Position numbers and translations under genes: made by a program. From assembly GCF_947498515.1 (NCBI RefSeq), contig NZ_CANMKO010000015.1, positions 22,406 to 86,405 of the forward strand: a DNA stretch of 64,000 bases, written 5' to 3'. The first letter of the stretch is position 1; the number at the start of each line of letters is the position of its first letter. The stretch comes from an uncultured Pelagimonas sp. Lineage in GTDB: Bacteria; Pseudomonadota; Alphaproteobacteria; Rhodobacterales; Rhodobacteraceae. Under the pieces are notes generated by a model that was given only the letters and a program-made list of their open reading frames with translations, was not told where the DNA came from and did not search any database. Below, in pieces: positions 23,210 to 30,928 of the stretch.

Positions 23210-23638
23210 ATGCCCCGCCTTTTGCCCATCCTCATCACAGCCTGCAGCCTGACCCAAGCGCCGGTCGCGGTGCAGGCCGACATCACCCTCATCCCTTCCG
23301 CGTCATTTGACTGGGCACAGACACCCCAAGGGGTTGGGTTTGCCCCTTTGCGCGGTGATCGGATGCTTGAACCCTATTTTGCAATGGTGCGCCTTCCGGC
23401 TGGGTTGCAAAGCCCTGCTCATACCAAATCAGCTGCGATGATTGGCTTGATGGTGTCGGGTGAAATGACCCACGTCACCGCCGACCAAGACCCCGTCAGC
23501 GCCACGCGCATTGGTCCGGGTGGCTACTATGAAATCCCTGCGAACCTTGCGCATATTTCGTCCTGCGTGTCGGCAGAACCCTGTGTGACTCTGCTCTATC
23601 AAGACGGGGCCTTTGACTTTGTTCCGGTGACGCCATGA
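23210..23638 (+). CDS. Secreted cupin-fold protein
   Basis: The product has 142 residues, starting at ATG 23210 behind GGAGG. Residues 1-22 form a signal peptide (MPRLLPILITACSL, A-x-A near ALQA). The mature protein shows WAQTPQGVGFAPLRGD, FAMVRLPAGLQSPAHTKSA, GEMTHVTADQDPVSATRIGPGGYYEIPAN: a cupin layout similar to periplasmic anti-ECF-type cupins. It probably senses or binds a small ligand outside the cell. It is the first gene of a three-gene operon with arsR. Confidence 0.75.
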   Translation: MPRLLPILITACSLTQAPVAVQADITLIPSASFDWAQTPQGVGFAPLRGDRMLEPYFAMVRLPAGLQSPAHTKSAAMIGLMVSGEMTHVTADQDPVSATRIGPGGYYEIPANLAHISSCVSAEPCVTLLYQDGAFDFVPVTP

Positions 23639-23979
23639 GCGCGCAACTCACCCCCGCGCCCGACCTGCAACCGGCCTTTCGCGCCCTTGCCGATCCGACA
23701 CGCCGGGACATTTTGCGCCGGTTGTCGGCCCGCGAAATGACCTTGGCTGAGATCACCGCCCATTGTGACATGACCCGCGCCGCTGTGAAAAAACACTTGG
23801 TTGTATTGCAAGATGGCAACCTGATCCAAATGCGCCGATCCGGGCGGGAAACCCTATCGTCTCTGAACCCAGACGCGCTCAAACCCGTCGTTAACTGGTT
23901 GAATTACTTCGAAACCTTCTGGGACGGTCATCTATCCGCCCTGCATGATACCCTTTCTGAATTGGAGACCAAAGAATGA
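23635..23979 (+). CDS. ArsR-family transcriptional repressor
   Basis: The product has 114 residues. PAFRALADPTRRDILRRLSA, then EMTLAEITAHCDMTRAAVKKHLVVLQDGNLI and RRSGRETLSSLNPDALK form the ArsR winged helix. No pair of metal-binding cysteines is placed as in metal sensors; this subtype usually accompanies an SRPBCC protein and is not a metal sensor. It overlaps both neighbours by 4 bp (ATGA). Confidence 0.9.
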   Translation: MSAQLTPAPDLQPAFRALADPTRRDILRRLSAREMTLAEITAHCDMTRAAVKKHLVVLQDGNLIQMRRSGRETLSSLNPDALKPVVNWLNYFETFWDGHLSALHDTLSELETKE

Positions 23980-24815
23980 CCCTGACACTTCGCAAAACCG
24001 TCTTCCTCCCCGCCTCGCCATCCATCGTTTGGGATCATCTTACCAAGTCCGAGCTGATGGGAAAATGGTTCCATCCCGCCGCTGACGATCTGCGCGAGGG
24101 ACACCCCTATACGCTTCTCTCTGCGGCCGATGGCGAACGCATGTGCTGGGGCACCGTTGAAAAGGCCACGCCGCACGAACACATGCGCTGGAGCTTTACC
24201 GTTGGTCCAATGCAAGGCATGATGTCGACCGTTGATTGGCGTCTGGCCGCGGCCCCCGGCGGCACTGAACTAACGCTCGAACACTCTGGCCTACCCGACG
24301 ACGGCGAGGGCTATGGCCTTGTCCTTGCGCTCGACAAAGGCTGGCACGGGTTTCTTGGCCATCTTCACGCCATGGGCGACGATTACACCGCGACCATCCG
24401 GACCCCCGCCACACCGGAGGCAGCCCGCAAAGCCATTTTCGACGAGATGGACATTTGGTGGTCAACACGGGTTGAAAAAACGCCAACCGGTGCGACCGTT
24501 CGGTTTGGAAATTCGCATGTCACCTTTGACTTTGGCACCCGTGATGGCACCTATGTCTGGACTTGCACCGACGCCCATATGATCATTGAAGACGTGGCTG
24601 ATACCACTGAGTGGCAAGGGACGTCCTTGATTTGGCAAATCCTGCCGGATGGTGACGGGTCCCGCATCACGCTGTCACATCTGGGCCTGACGCCCCAGCT
24701 TGCCTGCAATGATGTTTGCACCCGCGGCTGGCAGCATTTCTTTGAAAGCTCGCTTTTGGCACATCTTTCTGGTCAAACCGCGTCTCCCGAAGACAAGCAG
24801 CCCTTGTCGGCGTGA
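23976..24815 (+). CDS. SRPBCC (AHSA1-like) protein with two domains
   Basis: The product has 279 residues. Residues 1-140 form an AHSA1-like START-type domain (RKTVFLPASPSIVWDHLTKS, GKWFHPAADDL, MRWSFTVGPM...WRLAAAPGGTELTLEHSG, GWHGFLGHLHAMGDDY). Residues 150-279 form a second, more divergent copy (DEMDIWWSTRVEKTPTG, TFDFGTRDGTYVWTC, SLIWQILPDGDGSRITLSHLG). These proteins bind hydrophobic ligands. Gene pairing with this ArsR subtype is common. Confidence 0.85.
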   Translation: MTLTLRKTVFLPASPSIVWDHLTKSELMGKWFHPAADDLREGHPYTLLSAADGERMCWGTVEKATPHEHMRWSFTVGPMQGMMSTVDWRLAAAPGGTELTLEHSGLPDDGEGYGLVLALDKGWHGFLGHLHAMGDDYTATIRTPATPEAARKAIFDEMDIWWSTRVEKTPTGATVRFGNSHVTFDFGTRDGTYVWTCTDAHMIIEDVADTTEWQGTSLIWQILPDGDGSRITLSHLGLTPQLACNDVCTRGWQHFFESSLLAHLSGQTASPEDKQPLSA

Positions 24816-24835
24816 TCCCCCTACCCTATGTCAGA

Positions 24836-25002
24836 GCTTGGCGGGTTCTATACTACGCGTGAACGGGTCCATTCCGGTGGCCTTAAGCAAATCCGAGGGA
24901 GCTGGCTCTGTCGTTGCCGTGGCTTCGTTACCTGGCACCCACCTGTACATACAGGTCCTCGGGAATGCACGACCCACACGGTAGACTTGGTTCCCGCCGC
25001 TT
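24836..25002 (+). ncRNA. Structured RNA candidate with 6S-RNA-like architecture
   Basis: There is no gene in this 316-bp gap, but ~165 bp of it fold into one long hairpin: GGCGGG (24840-24845) with CCCGCC (24993-24998), TACGCGTG with CACACGGTA (24854/24975), GGGTC with GACCC (24865/24971), CCGAGG with CCTCGG (24893/24957) and a small apical hairpin ACCTGT-acat-ACAGGT (24941-24956). Closing stem, internal loop and terminal stem resemble 6S RNA in plan and length. I cannot confirm the family by eye. The direction is set by the CTTTT after the 3' arm. Confidence 0.5.
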
Positions 25003-25078
25003 TTCCCACATAGAAATGCGGTGGGAAGTTGTCCTTGCCAAGCTCGGTTTTACCTCACCTTAACGCCGACCTACCCCC

Positions 25079-25108
25079 CAAAAAAACCGGCCCCAATAGA
25101 ACCGGCTT
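25079..25108 (-). terminator. Intrinsic terminator after small membrane protein gene
   Basis: On the minus strand AAGCCGG, a ten-base loop and CCGGTT are followed by TTTTTT. It lies 25 bp after the stop codon at 25132 and closes that single-gene transcript. It is short, so moderate strength is expected. Confidence 0.7.
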
Positions 25109-25131
25109 ACATGGTTTTTTATGTCGAAACA

Positions 25132-25452
25132 TCACTTGCGACCGAGCATCTCCGGACGCTTTTCTTCGGCAACTTTGACACGTGCGCGTTCGCCGGTCAC
25201 CCGAGGTTCGCGTTTCCCACCAGACGGGTCTCGCCCTTCCATGCGCATGATAACAATCGCAAATTGTACCCCGGCGAAAACGATGCCGTTAAAAACCCAG
25301 AGCATGACAACTGCGACCCAGCCAATATCAGACGCGCCGATCAACGAACCAAGATTGGCAACGTTCATCCAAAGCAACATCCCAACAAACAACGCCGCAA
25401 GGCCAAAGCCCGTTATGACTTGTTGTATATAGAGTCTGATCAAACCTGGCAT
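25132..25452 (-). CDS. Two-pass membrane protein of unknown function
   Basis: The product has 106 residues with two hydrophobic segments, VITGFGLAALFVGMLLWMNV and IGWVAVVMLWVFNGIVFAG, followed by a basic cytoplasmic tail (RDPSGGKREPRVTGERARVKVAEEKRP). It resembles small uncharacterised proteins of Rhodobacterales. Its upstream region holds two short palindromes (25470-25494) that may be operators. Confidence 0.65.
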   Translation of the reverse strand: MPGLIRLYIQQVITGFGLAALFVGMLLWMNVANLGSLIGASDIGWVAVVMLWVFNGIVFAGVQFAIVIMRMEGRDPSGGKREPRVTGERARVKVAEEKRPEMLGRK

Positions 25453-25469
25453 CTAAACGCCCTCCAAGA

Positions 25470-25494
25470 TATTCTGTAAATAGAATACATATTC
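25470..25494 (-). promoter_or_regulatory. Possible operator of overlapping palindromes
   Basis: TATTCT-N6-AGAATA (25470-25487) overlaps GAATACATATTC (25483-25494), 18 to 42 bp upstream of the gene that starts at 25452. The base composition is unlike its surroundings. The regulator is not known; iron- or oxygen-responsive families are possible but unproven. Confidence 0.35.
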
Positions 25495-25552
25495 CCAGCC
25501 CGAAAGCAAGCCAAAGCGGTTTGTCGACCTTTGGCCGCCTTGGCCTACGCGA

Positions 25553-25786
25553 TTACGCGCGGCCTTCGCCCTCATCGATCAACCCTTGGACCCAATGCGC
25601 CGTGAGATAGGTCGCCGGAACGCCAAGCGGGATTGAGATGAGAAGCGCCGTCAATGATGACATGATCGGCAACCCCACCGCCTGGCCGAGCAAGAACAGC
25701 ATGAACAGGTTGATCGCCACGGCAGCGGCAACAAACGGGTACAGGATTAGTTTCAATTTTAGTGTTGTTTGGCGAAGCTGCATCAT
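25553..25786 (-). CDS. Small two-pass membrane protein, NnrT-like by context
   Basis: The product has 77 residues from ATG 25786, which overlaps the cbiX-like stop codon (ATGA). Hydrophobic segments are LILYPFVAAAVAINLFMLFLLGQ and LTALLISIPLGVPATYLTA. Small membrane proteins with this layout occur at the end of nitrite and nitric oxide gene clusters. The function is not known; linkage to nirJ and nnrS suggests a role in nitrogen oxide metabolism. Confidence 0.55.
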   Translation of the reverse strand: MMQLRQTTLKLKLILYPFVAAAVAINLFMLFLLGQAVGLPIMSSLTALLISIPLGVPATYLTAHWVQGLIDEGEGRA

Positions 25787-26481
25787 GCTGCCTCCTCTTG
25801 CTTTATGCGCAAAGCCTGCGCAATCACTTGGGCCGTTTCGGACCAATCTATAAAGGATGGCAACACCGGCCCGTCAAAACCAGCGGCGGCAAGTGCGTTT
25901 GGCACATCCTCGATCATATGGCCGGCGACTAGCGCAAAAAACGGCAGGCAAATCGCCTGTCCCAATCCTTTGGCCATCGGCTCCAAGAACGGTTCTTCTT
26001 CGACAAATCCGGTGCGAATATCGCGAAACTTTAGACGTTTCTGGAGAGCCGCCGCAAAATCATTGGCCGCGTCTGCGCTTCGTTTTGACACCGCAGACCC
26101 ATGGGCTGCCACCAAAAGTGCGGTTTCATCCGCTTGCCACGCTTTGTCCCGAAGACAGGCCACAAGCCGCGCCTCGACCACATCCAACAACGCCGGGTCC
26201 ACACCAAACGGGCGCATTGGCGAGAGGCCGTAGTCGACCAAACGTTTGGGCAAAACACGACCGGTGAAATAGCCCTGCGCCATGAAATAGGGATAGACCA
26301 AGGGGCCATCCATGGCGTCCAACACCTCTTCAAACCGCCCCGGAGCCGCCAAAGTGGCACTCCGAATATCCCAGCCCGGTAGGAACCCGGCAACCTTTTG
26401 CGCCAGATCGGCCAAGGCTTGTTCCTGTGTCTCGGCGTCAGAGGGGCTGCCATGGGTTACGATCAGGGCGGTCTTTGTCAT
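25783..26481 (-). CDS. CbiX/SirB-like tetrapyrrole chelatase
   Basis: The product has 232 residues. It starts at ATG 26481 (MTKTALIVTHGSPSD), where THGS carries the metal-binding His of CbiX-type class II chelatases; a second repeat begins TALLVAAHGSAVSKRS with the matching AAHGS. Two repeats are typical of CbiX-long and SirB. It would insert iron or cobalt into sirohydrochlorin. An in-frame GTG at 26607 overlaps the nirJ stop (GTGA), so a longer form with 42 extra residues is possible. Confidence 0.8.
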   Translation of the reverse strand: MTKTALIVTHGSPSDAETQEQALADLAQKVAGFLPGWDIRSATLAAPGRFEEVLDAMDGPLVYPYFMAQGYFTGRVLPKRLVDYGLSPMRPFGVDPALLDVVEARLVACLRDKAWQADETALLVAAHGSAVSKRSADAANDFAAALQKRLKFRDIRTGFVEEEPFLEPMAKGLGQAICLPFFALVAGHMIEDVPNALAAAGFDGPVLPSFIDWSETAQVIAQALRIKQEEAA

Positions 26482-26603
26482 TGCGAGGCTCTTTTTCACT
26501 GCGTCGCCAAAGGATATAGCCCCCGCATGTCGTGCATCAACGCCAATTGTTGCCTGCGACACGGCCACAGGCGACACAGGAAGAGATGAGGCCATCGCCG
26601 GTG

Positions 26604-27827
26604 TCACAGGAACTGGTGTTTGGGATCGTGACGTTTGCCGCGGAATGGGGTCACGACAACGCCATCACCAACGTGTTCGTCAATACCGACCTCTTGGTTT
26701 GACATATAACACGCCGGATCTTCGGCCCATGGATCACCGGTAACTTGCAGGGCACGAATGCGGGTGTTGCCACCGCAGACGTCCTTGAATGTACATTCGC
26801 CACAGCGCCCTTTGAGCGGACGCGGGCGTTGACGAAGGGTTGCCAACATCGGATCATCGCCAGTCCACAACTGGGTGAAGGGTGTCGATTTGACGTTGCC
26901 GATTGTGTAATCGGACCAATAGGTATCGGGGTGAACCCGGCCTAGCGGATCAATGTTCGCCACTCCCAAACCAGAAGAGTTGCCGCCCCAAGCCTCAAGA
27001 TGCGATTGCACCTGAGCGGCCTGTTCGGCGCTGAAATTCTCTTGGACCCATTTCAGGAAATACACCGCATCCGCGTCGTTGTTCCCGGTGACAAGCTCTA
27101 GCGGTTTGTCGTTTTGGATCGCATCCCAGCCACGCTGGATCAATGTATCCATCGCCTTGCGGGTGCGTTTGTGTTCGGTGTCGTCACCGCGATGTTTGTC
27201 ACCCCGCCCGGCATAAACAAGATGGGAAAGATAAAACTTATCAACCCCTTCCGCGTCGCAGAGATCAAGCATATCGTCCAACATATGGGCGCTGTCTTCG
27301 GTGATGGTGAACCGCAGACCTACCTTGATACCACGTTTTTTGCATTCGCGAATGCCATGAAGCGCTTCGTCATAAGCGCCTTCTTGGCCGCGAAACCAAT
27401 CGTTGAAATCTTTGACGCCATCGATGGAAATCCCGACATAGTCAAAGTTCAGATCGGCCACCTTGGCCACCGCGTCGCCGGTCAGCTTGGTGCCATTGGT
27501 CGAGAGTGCCAGATAGCGGAAATCCAATTCCCGCGCACGCTTGGCCAGATCAAAGAAATCAAACCGCGACAAGGGTTCACCGCCCGATAAGATCAGCGCC
27601 GGGATTTTGAAATCATTGAGGTCATCCAAAACCCCCATCGCCTGGTCGTGGCTTAGCTCGCCGGGGAACTGCACATCGGCCGATGTTGTATAACAGTGGC
27701 GGCATTTCAAGTTGCAGCGCCGGGTCATATTCCAGATCACCACCGGTTTCACCCCACCCGATCCACGGCGCACACGTACCGGTGTCGGGGTCTTAAGCTG
27801 TTGCATATATTGGGAAAGGCGGAACAT
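26604..27827 (-). CDS. nirJ: Heme d1 biosynthesis radical SAM protein NirJ
   Basis: The product has 407 residues. The radical SAM cluster is CNLKCRHC with Cys38, Cys42 and Cys45 (CxxxCxxC), followed by [11 protein letters not shown] and [16 protein letters not shown]-terminal SPASM-like cysteine cluster is visible ([20 protein letters not shown], then DPACYM). NirJ removes the propionates of 12,18-didecarboxysiroheme on the route to heme d1. Upstream genes nirH, nirG and nirDL supply that substrate. Confidence 0.93.
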   Translation of the reverse strand: MFRLSQYMQQLKTPTPVRVRRGSGGVKPVVIWNMTRRCNLKCRHCYTTSADVQFPGELSHDQAMGVLDDLNDFKIPALILSGGEPLSRFDFFDLAKRARELDFRYLALSTNGTKLTGDAVAKVADLNFDYVGISIDGVKDFNDWFRGQEGAYDEALHGIRECKKRGIKVGLRFTITEDSAHMLDDMLDLCDAEGVDKFYLSHLVYAGRGDKHRGDDTEHKRTRKAMDTLIQRGWDAIQNDKPLELVTGNNDADAVYFLKWVQENFSAEQAAQVQSHLEAWGGNSSGLGVANIDPLGRVHPDTYWSDYTIGNVKSTPFTQLWTGDDPMLATLRQRPRPLKGRCGECTFKDVCGGNTRIRALQVTGDPWAEDPACYMSNQEVGIDEHVGDGVVVTPFRGKRHDPKHQFL

Positions 27828-27830
27828 AGC

Positions 27831-28316
27831 TCAGCGTCCTTTGGTCAGGCGCATCCCGGTTTTTTTCAAGATGCGCGTGGAATAGAGAATATCGTTGGAT
27901 CGGCAGGCATCGCCCAAAATGGCAATCACCTCGGCGCGATGTGCCTCAACCTCGTCTCGGGTCGAGCCATGAAGCATCGCGAACAGGTTATAGGGCCATT
28001 CCGGCAGGGCACGCGGGCGCAAATAGCAATGGCTGACAAAATCGAGCGCGCCAACCTGCGCCCCCAACTCTTCGGACACGGCATCATCGACGTCCCAAAC
28101 CGACATGCCATTGGCCACCATGCCCAGCGCATAATGGTTGGGCGCAACGGCAATCCGGCGGATCACGCCACTGTCGATCATTGTTTGGATGCGCGACACA
28201 ACCTCTGCCTCTTCAAGGCCAAGCCAACCCGCCACCTCGGCATAAGGCTGTGCCGTCAAAGGCAAACCGCCTTGCGTGGCGGTGAGGATTTTGCGGTCAA
28301 TAGTGTCAATCGTCAT
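27831..28316 (-). CDS. nirH: Siroheme decarboxylase subunit NirH
   Basis: The product has 161 residues and is an AsnC/Lrp-like protein: DTIDRKILTATQGGLPLTAQPYAEVAGWLGLEE (HTH part), EVVSRIQTMIDSGVIRRIAVAPNHYALG, then a C-terminal ferredoxin-like part with LRPRALPEWPYNLFAMLHGSTRDE. This is one of the NirD/L/G/H family that decarboxylates the acetate groups of siroheme. Assignment as H rests on the conserved order D-L-G-H-J. Four-bp overlap with nirG. Confidence 0.85.
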   Translation of the reverse strand: MTIDTIDRKILTATQGGLPLTAQPYAEVAGWLGLEEAEVVSRIQTMIDSGVIRRIAVAPNHYALGMVANGMSVWDVDDAVSEELGAQVGALDFVSHCYLRPRALPEWPYNLFAMLHGSTRDEVEAHRAEVIAILGDACRSNDILYSTRILKKTGMRLTKGR

Positions 28317-28786
28317 GCCGAGACCTTGAAGCCGATAAAGAACTCTTTGAGTTTCGGAAAGCGCTTCACCTCGATATCGGTTTCCGCCTCAATCCGGTCC
28401 GCCACCTCGTCAATGCCGCTCGGTTGGTCACAGGCCAAAACGAACCACATATTAAGGTGATGTACGCGTTCATAATTATGCGCCACTTCCTTGTGGGCAT
28501 TGACCAAAGTCATGACAGTTTCGAATCTTTCTTCGGGCACCGCCATCGCGCAAAGACAAAACGCCCCGCCCATCGCCGCCGCATCAATAAACGGGCCAAA
28601 GCGGGTGATCGCTCCGATTTCACGCAGATTAGCCAGACGTTTCAATACGTCATCTTCGTCGGTGCCCAGCGCCTCGCCGACCTCGGCAAAGGGGCGATTG
28701 GACAGCGGAAAACCGTCTTGCAACTGGTTGATCAATTGCCGGTCAATGTCATCCAGCGCGTCGGGGGCAAGGGGTTTGCGGCGCAT
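28313..28786 (-). CDS. nirG: Siroheme decarboxylase subunit NirG
   Basis: The product has 157 residues, paralogous to NirH and the two halves of NirDL. DIDRQLINQLQDGFPLSNRPFAEVGEALG is the HTH-like N-terminus, followed by EDDVLKRLANLREIGAITRFGPFIDAAA. VNAHKEVAHNYERVHHLNMWFVLAC carries the histidine-containing active region typical of the family. Overlaps nirH by 4 bp and nirDL by 1 bp. Confidence 0.85.
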   Translation of the reverse strand: MRRKPLAPDALDDIDRQLINQLQDGFPLSNRPFAEVGEALGTDEDDVLKRLANLREIGAITRFGPFIDAAAMGGAFCLCAMAVPEERFETVMTLVNAHKEVAHNYERVHHLNMWFVLACDQPSGIDEVADRIEAETDIEVKRFPKLKEFFIGFKVSA

Positions 28787-29778
28787 TAGGCGGCCCTTTC
28801 TCGTCGATCTTGCAACACCGCTCCTGTCTGTTTAAAACAGCGGACAGAGAATAGCGGCTGATGCTCAATGTCCAACAGCTCAGGCAAGGCTGCGGCAGAT
28901 TTCAAAATGTCCAGTGCTTCGCTACGCGACCGCGCATGGATCATAGAATAAAGGCTGTAATCCCAGACACCTGGAACCGTCACCCGTTCGTAACACAAGG
29001 TCACACCGGGATGCTGCGCAAGAGCTTCGCCCGCAGCGATCATGCGGTCTTGGGGGACTTTCCACACCACCATGGCGTTAGATGACCACCCAACGGAACG
29101 GTGCCGAACAATGACGCCAATGCGGGTTAGCAATCCGGCACGATAGAGGATGTCCAACCGGCTGATGATGTCGGTTTCGGAACGGCCCAACCGATTGCCC
29201 AAGGCCTCATAGGGGCGCTCAACCAACGGTAGACCTTGCGACATGGCATGTAACAGCGGACGATCGCTTTCTAGGAAGACAGACATATCTGCCTCTCCCC
29301 GCCGCGGTGTGGTTTTGCGCGCGCCAGACAAGCGGAAGCCAAGATCAATATTGAACGGCCGGCGCAACCGAAGGTCCAGCACCTCAAGCCCGGTATCGGT
29401 GCGAATAGCATCCAAACTGTTTTCTAATTTCGCAACATTGGGAGCCGTGGCTACAAACCAAAGATTCCAAGCATTTTCACGCAAATAGGAGTGGTTCACC
29501 CCTGTTTCACATCCAACCCGCGCGGCAACTTCACTTAGTCGTTCTTCGGGAACGGACATGGCGGCCAAGGTCGACGCACCGGCGGTGTTGGGTCTTACTG
29601 TGCCGCCAACACGCGCAATCCGACCAGCAGATAGCAACGCCTTTAGTCGGTCAAGCACATCGGCTTCGCTCAACTCTAACGTCTTGCCAATTTCGACGAA
29701 AGGTTGGGAGACCAACGGAAAGTCTCGCTGAAATTCATCCAGCAAACGTTGGTCAATTGGATCAAGACGAGAGATCAT
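28786..29778 (-). CDS. nirDL: Fused siroheme decarboxylase NirDL
   Basis: The product has 330 residues, containing two NirD/L-type units in one chain: residues 1-150 (DPIDQRLLDEFQRDFPLVSQPF, RIARVGGTVRPNTAGASTLAA, TGVNHSYLRENAWNLWFV) and residues 165-330 (ESDRPLLHAMSQGLPLVERPYEALG, TRIGVIVRHRSVGWSSNAMVVWKV, VTLCYERVTVPGVWDYSLYSM). Fusion of NirD and NirL occurs in several alphaproteobacteria. It acts in decarboxylation of siroheme with NirG and NirH. AAAGGAG precedes the start. Confidence 0.88.
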   Translation of the reverse strand: MISRLDPIDQRLLDEFQRDFPLVSQPFVEIGKTLELSEADVLDRLKALLSAGRIARVGGTVRPNTAGASTLAAMSVPEERLSEVAARVGCETGVNHSYLRENAWNLWFVATAPNVAKLENSLDAIRTDTGLEVLDLRLRRPFNIDLGFRLSGARKTTPRRGEADMSVFLESDRPLLHAMSQGLPLVERPYEALGNRLGRSETDIISRLDILYRAGLLTRIGVIVRHRSVGWSSNAMVVWKVPQDRMIAAGEALAQHPGVTLCYERVTVPGVWDYSLYSMIHARSRSEALDILKSAAALPELLDIEHQPLFSVRCFKQTGAVLQDRRERAA

Positions 29779-29880
29779 AACGTCGCTCTCCTTTTGGGAA
29801 GCAGGATTGGAAGGGGGGAGGAAATATGGTCAAAAGATTGGTGAATCTGACATCTTTTTTGACAAATGGACCACAGGAGA

Positions 29881-30687
29881 TCAGCCATAAGCCACGGCCT
29901 TTGCATCATCTTTTGTGCCCGAGGCCAGCTGTTGAGCGGCCACAGGGTTTAGTGTCACCACATGACCGATGACAAACAACAAAGGCGCGTCTAGGTCGCT
30001 GGCACCAACAGTTTCAGCAATATGGCCTAAGTCGGAAAACACTTGTTTTTGACGCGGAGTGGTTGCGGCTGAAACCGCCATGACTGGCAGGGACGATGCC
30101 ATGCCATGGCGGATCAGCTTGGACGTGATGTCTGCGATATTCATCGCGCCCATATAAACGACCAAGGTCGTGTCTTCGTTGGACAGGCTCGCCCAATCCA
30201 AATTCAAGGGGGCATCCTTGGCGCGATGCCCGGTCACATAGCGCACCCCGGTTGCCAGTCCGCGATGTGTTAGCGGAACGCCGGTCGCTGCTGCCGCCCC
30301 CTGTGCCGAGGTGATCCCCGGCAGATATTCAAACGCCACTCCGGCTTTGTGCAACTCGGCGGCCTCTTCGCTACCGCGTCCAAAAATCAAAGGGTCGCCC
30401 CCTTTGAGCCGCGCCACGCGCATGCCGCGCCGCGCCAAATCTATCAGCAGGGTGTTGGTTTCCTCTTGCGTCAGCTTGTGATCGCCGGGGGCCTTGCCCA
30501 CGTCTATCCGCAAAACATCCTCGGGCACCAAACCCATAATCTCAGGCGACACCAACCGATCATAGACTACAACATCGGCACGTTGCATGGCCAGCAGCGC
30601 ACCGCGTGTCAGCAATTCCGGATCCCCCGGCCCTGCCCCAATTAGCAAAACCTGTCCGGCGTTGGCTCCTGTTGTGTCTTTCATCAT
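29881..30687 (-). CDS. nirE: Uroporphyrinogen-III C-methyltransferase (SUMT/NirE)
   Basis: The product has 268 residues. VLLIGAGPGDPELLTRGALLA, VVYDRLVS, ARLKGGDPLIFGRGSEEA, YLPGITSAQGAAAATGVPLTHRG and YMGAMNIADI are all SUMT signatures. It converts uroporphyrinogen III to precorrin-2 with two SAM molecules. It carries no C-terminal dehydrogenase/ferrochelatase domain, so another enzyme, possibly the CbiX-like protein at the operon end, must complete siroheme. It is read first in the operon, 102 bp before nirDL. Confidence 0.92.
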   Translation of the reverse strand: MMKDTTGANAGQVLLIGAGPGDPELLTRGALLAMQRADVVVYDRLVSPEIMGLVPEDVLRIDVGKAPGDHKLTQEETNTLLIDLARRGMRVARLKGGDPLIFGRGSEEAAELHKAGVAFEYLPGITSAQGAAAATGVPLTHRGLATGVRYVTGHRAKDAPLNLDWASLSNEDTTLVVYMGAMNIADITSKLIRHGMASSLPVMAVSAATTPRQKQVFSDLGHIAETVGASDLDAPLLFVIGHVVTLNPVAAQQLASGTKDDAKAVAYG

Positions 30688-30792
30688 GGCTCACTCTCTT
30701 GCGGAGATGGCTGGCAATTGGTTGCGCCCGTCGAGGGATTCTTTCCCCGTTCGAGTTGAGCTCAACCCTGCCTAGATCGTGATCGACCCTCC

Positions 30793-30806
30793 TTGACTTT
30801 GGTCAA
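30793..30806. promoter_or_regulatory. FNR/DNR-type box TTGACTTTGGTCAA
   Basis: A 14-bp palindrome TTGAC-N4-GTCAA matches the arrangement of CRP/FNR-family half sites used for anaerobic or nitric oxide control. It is central in the 241-bp gap between divergent nirE and nnrS, 106 and 123 bp from the two starts, so it can serve either promoter. A member of the FNR, DNR or NnrR group is expected; the gene is not in this window. Confidence 0.75.
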
Positions 30807-30928
30807 AGCACTTTGCCCCCTCCTCCCTGAGGGTGACGTCAGACGCTTTTTGCCTCTCACGAGGCGCTCATCGGTACGAGTCTTATGCACACAATTCACC
30901 TCCCCCCCTCTGGCCAAGGAAACACCCA

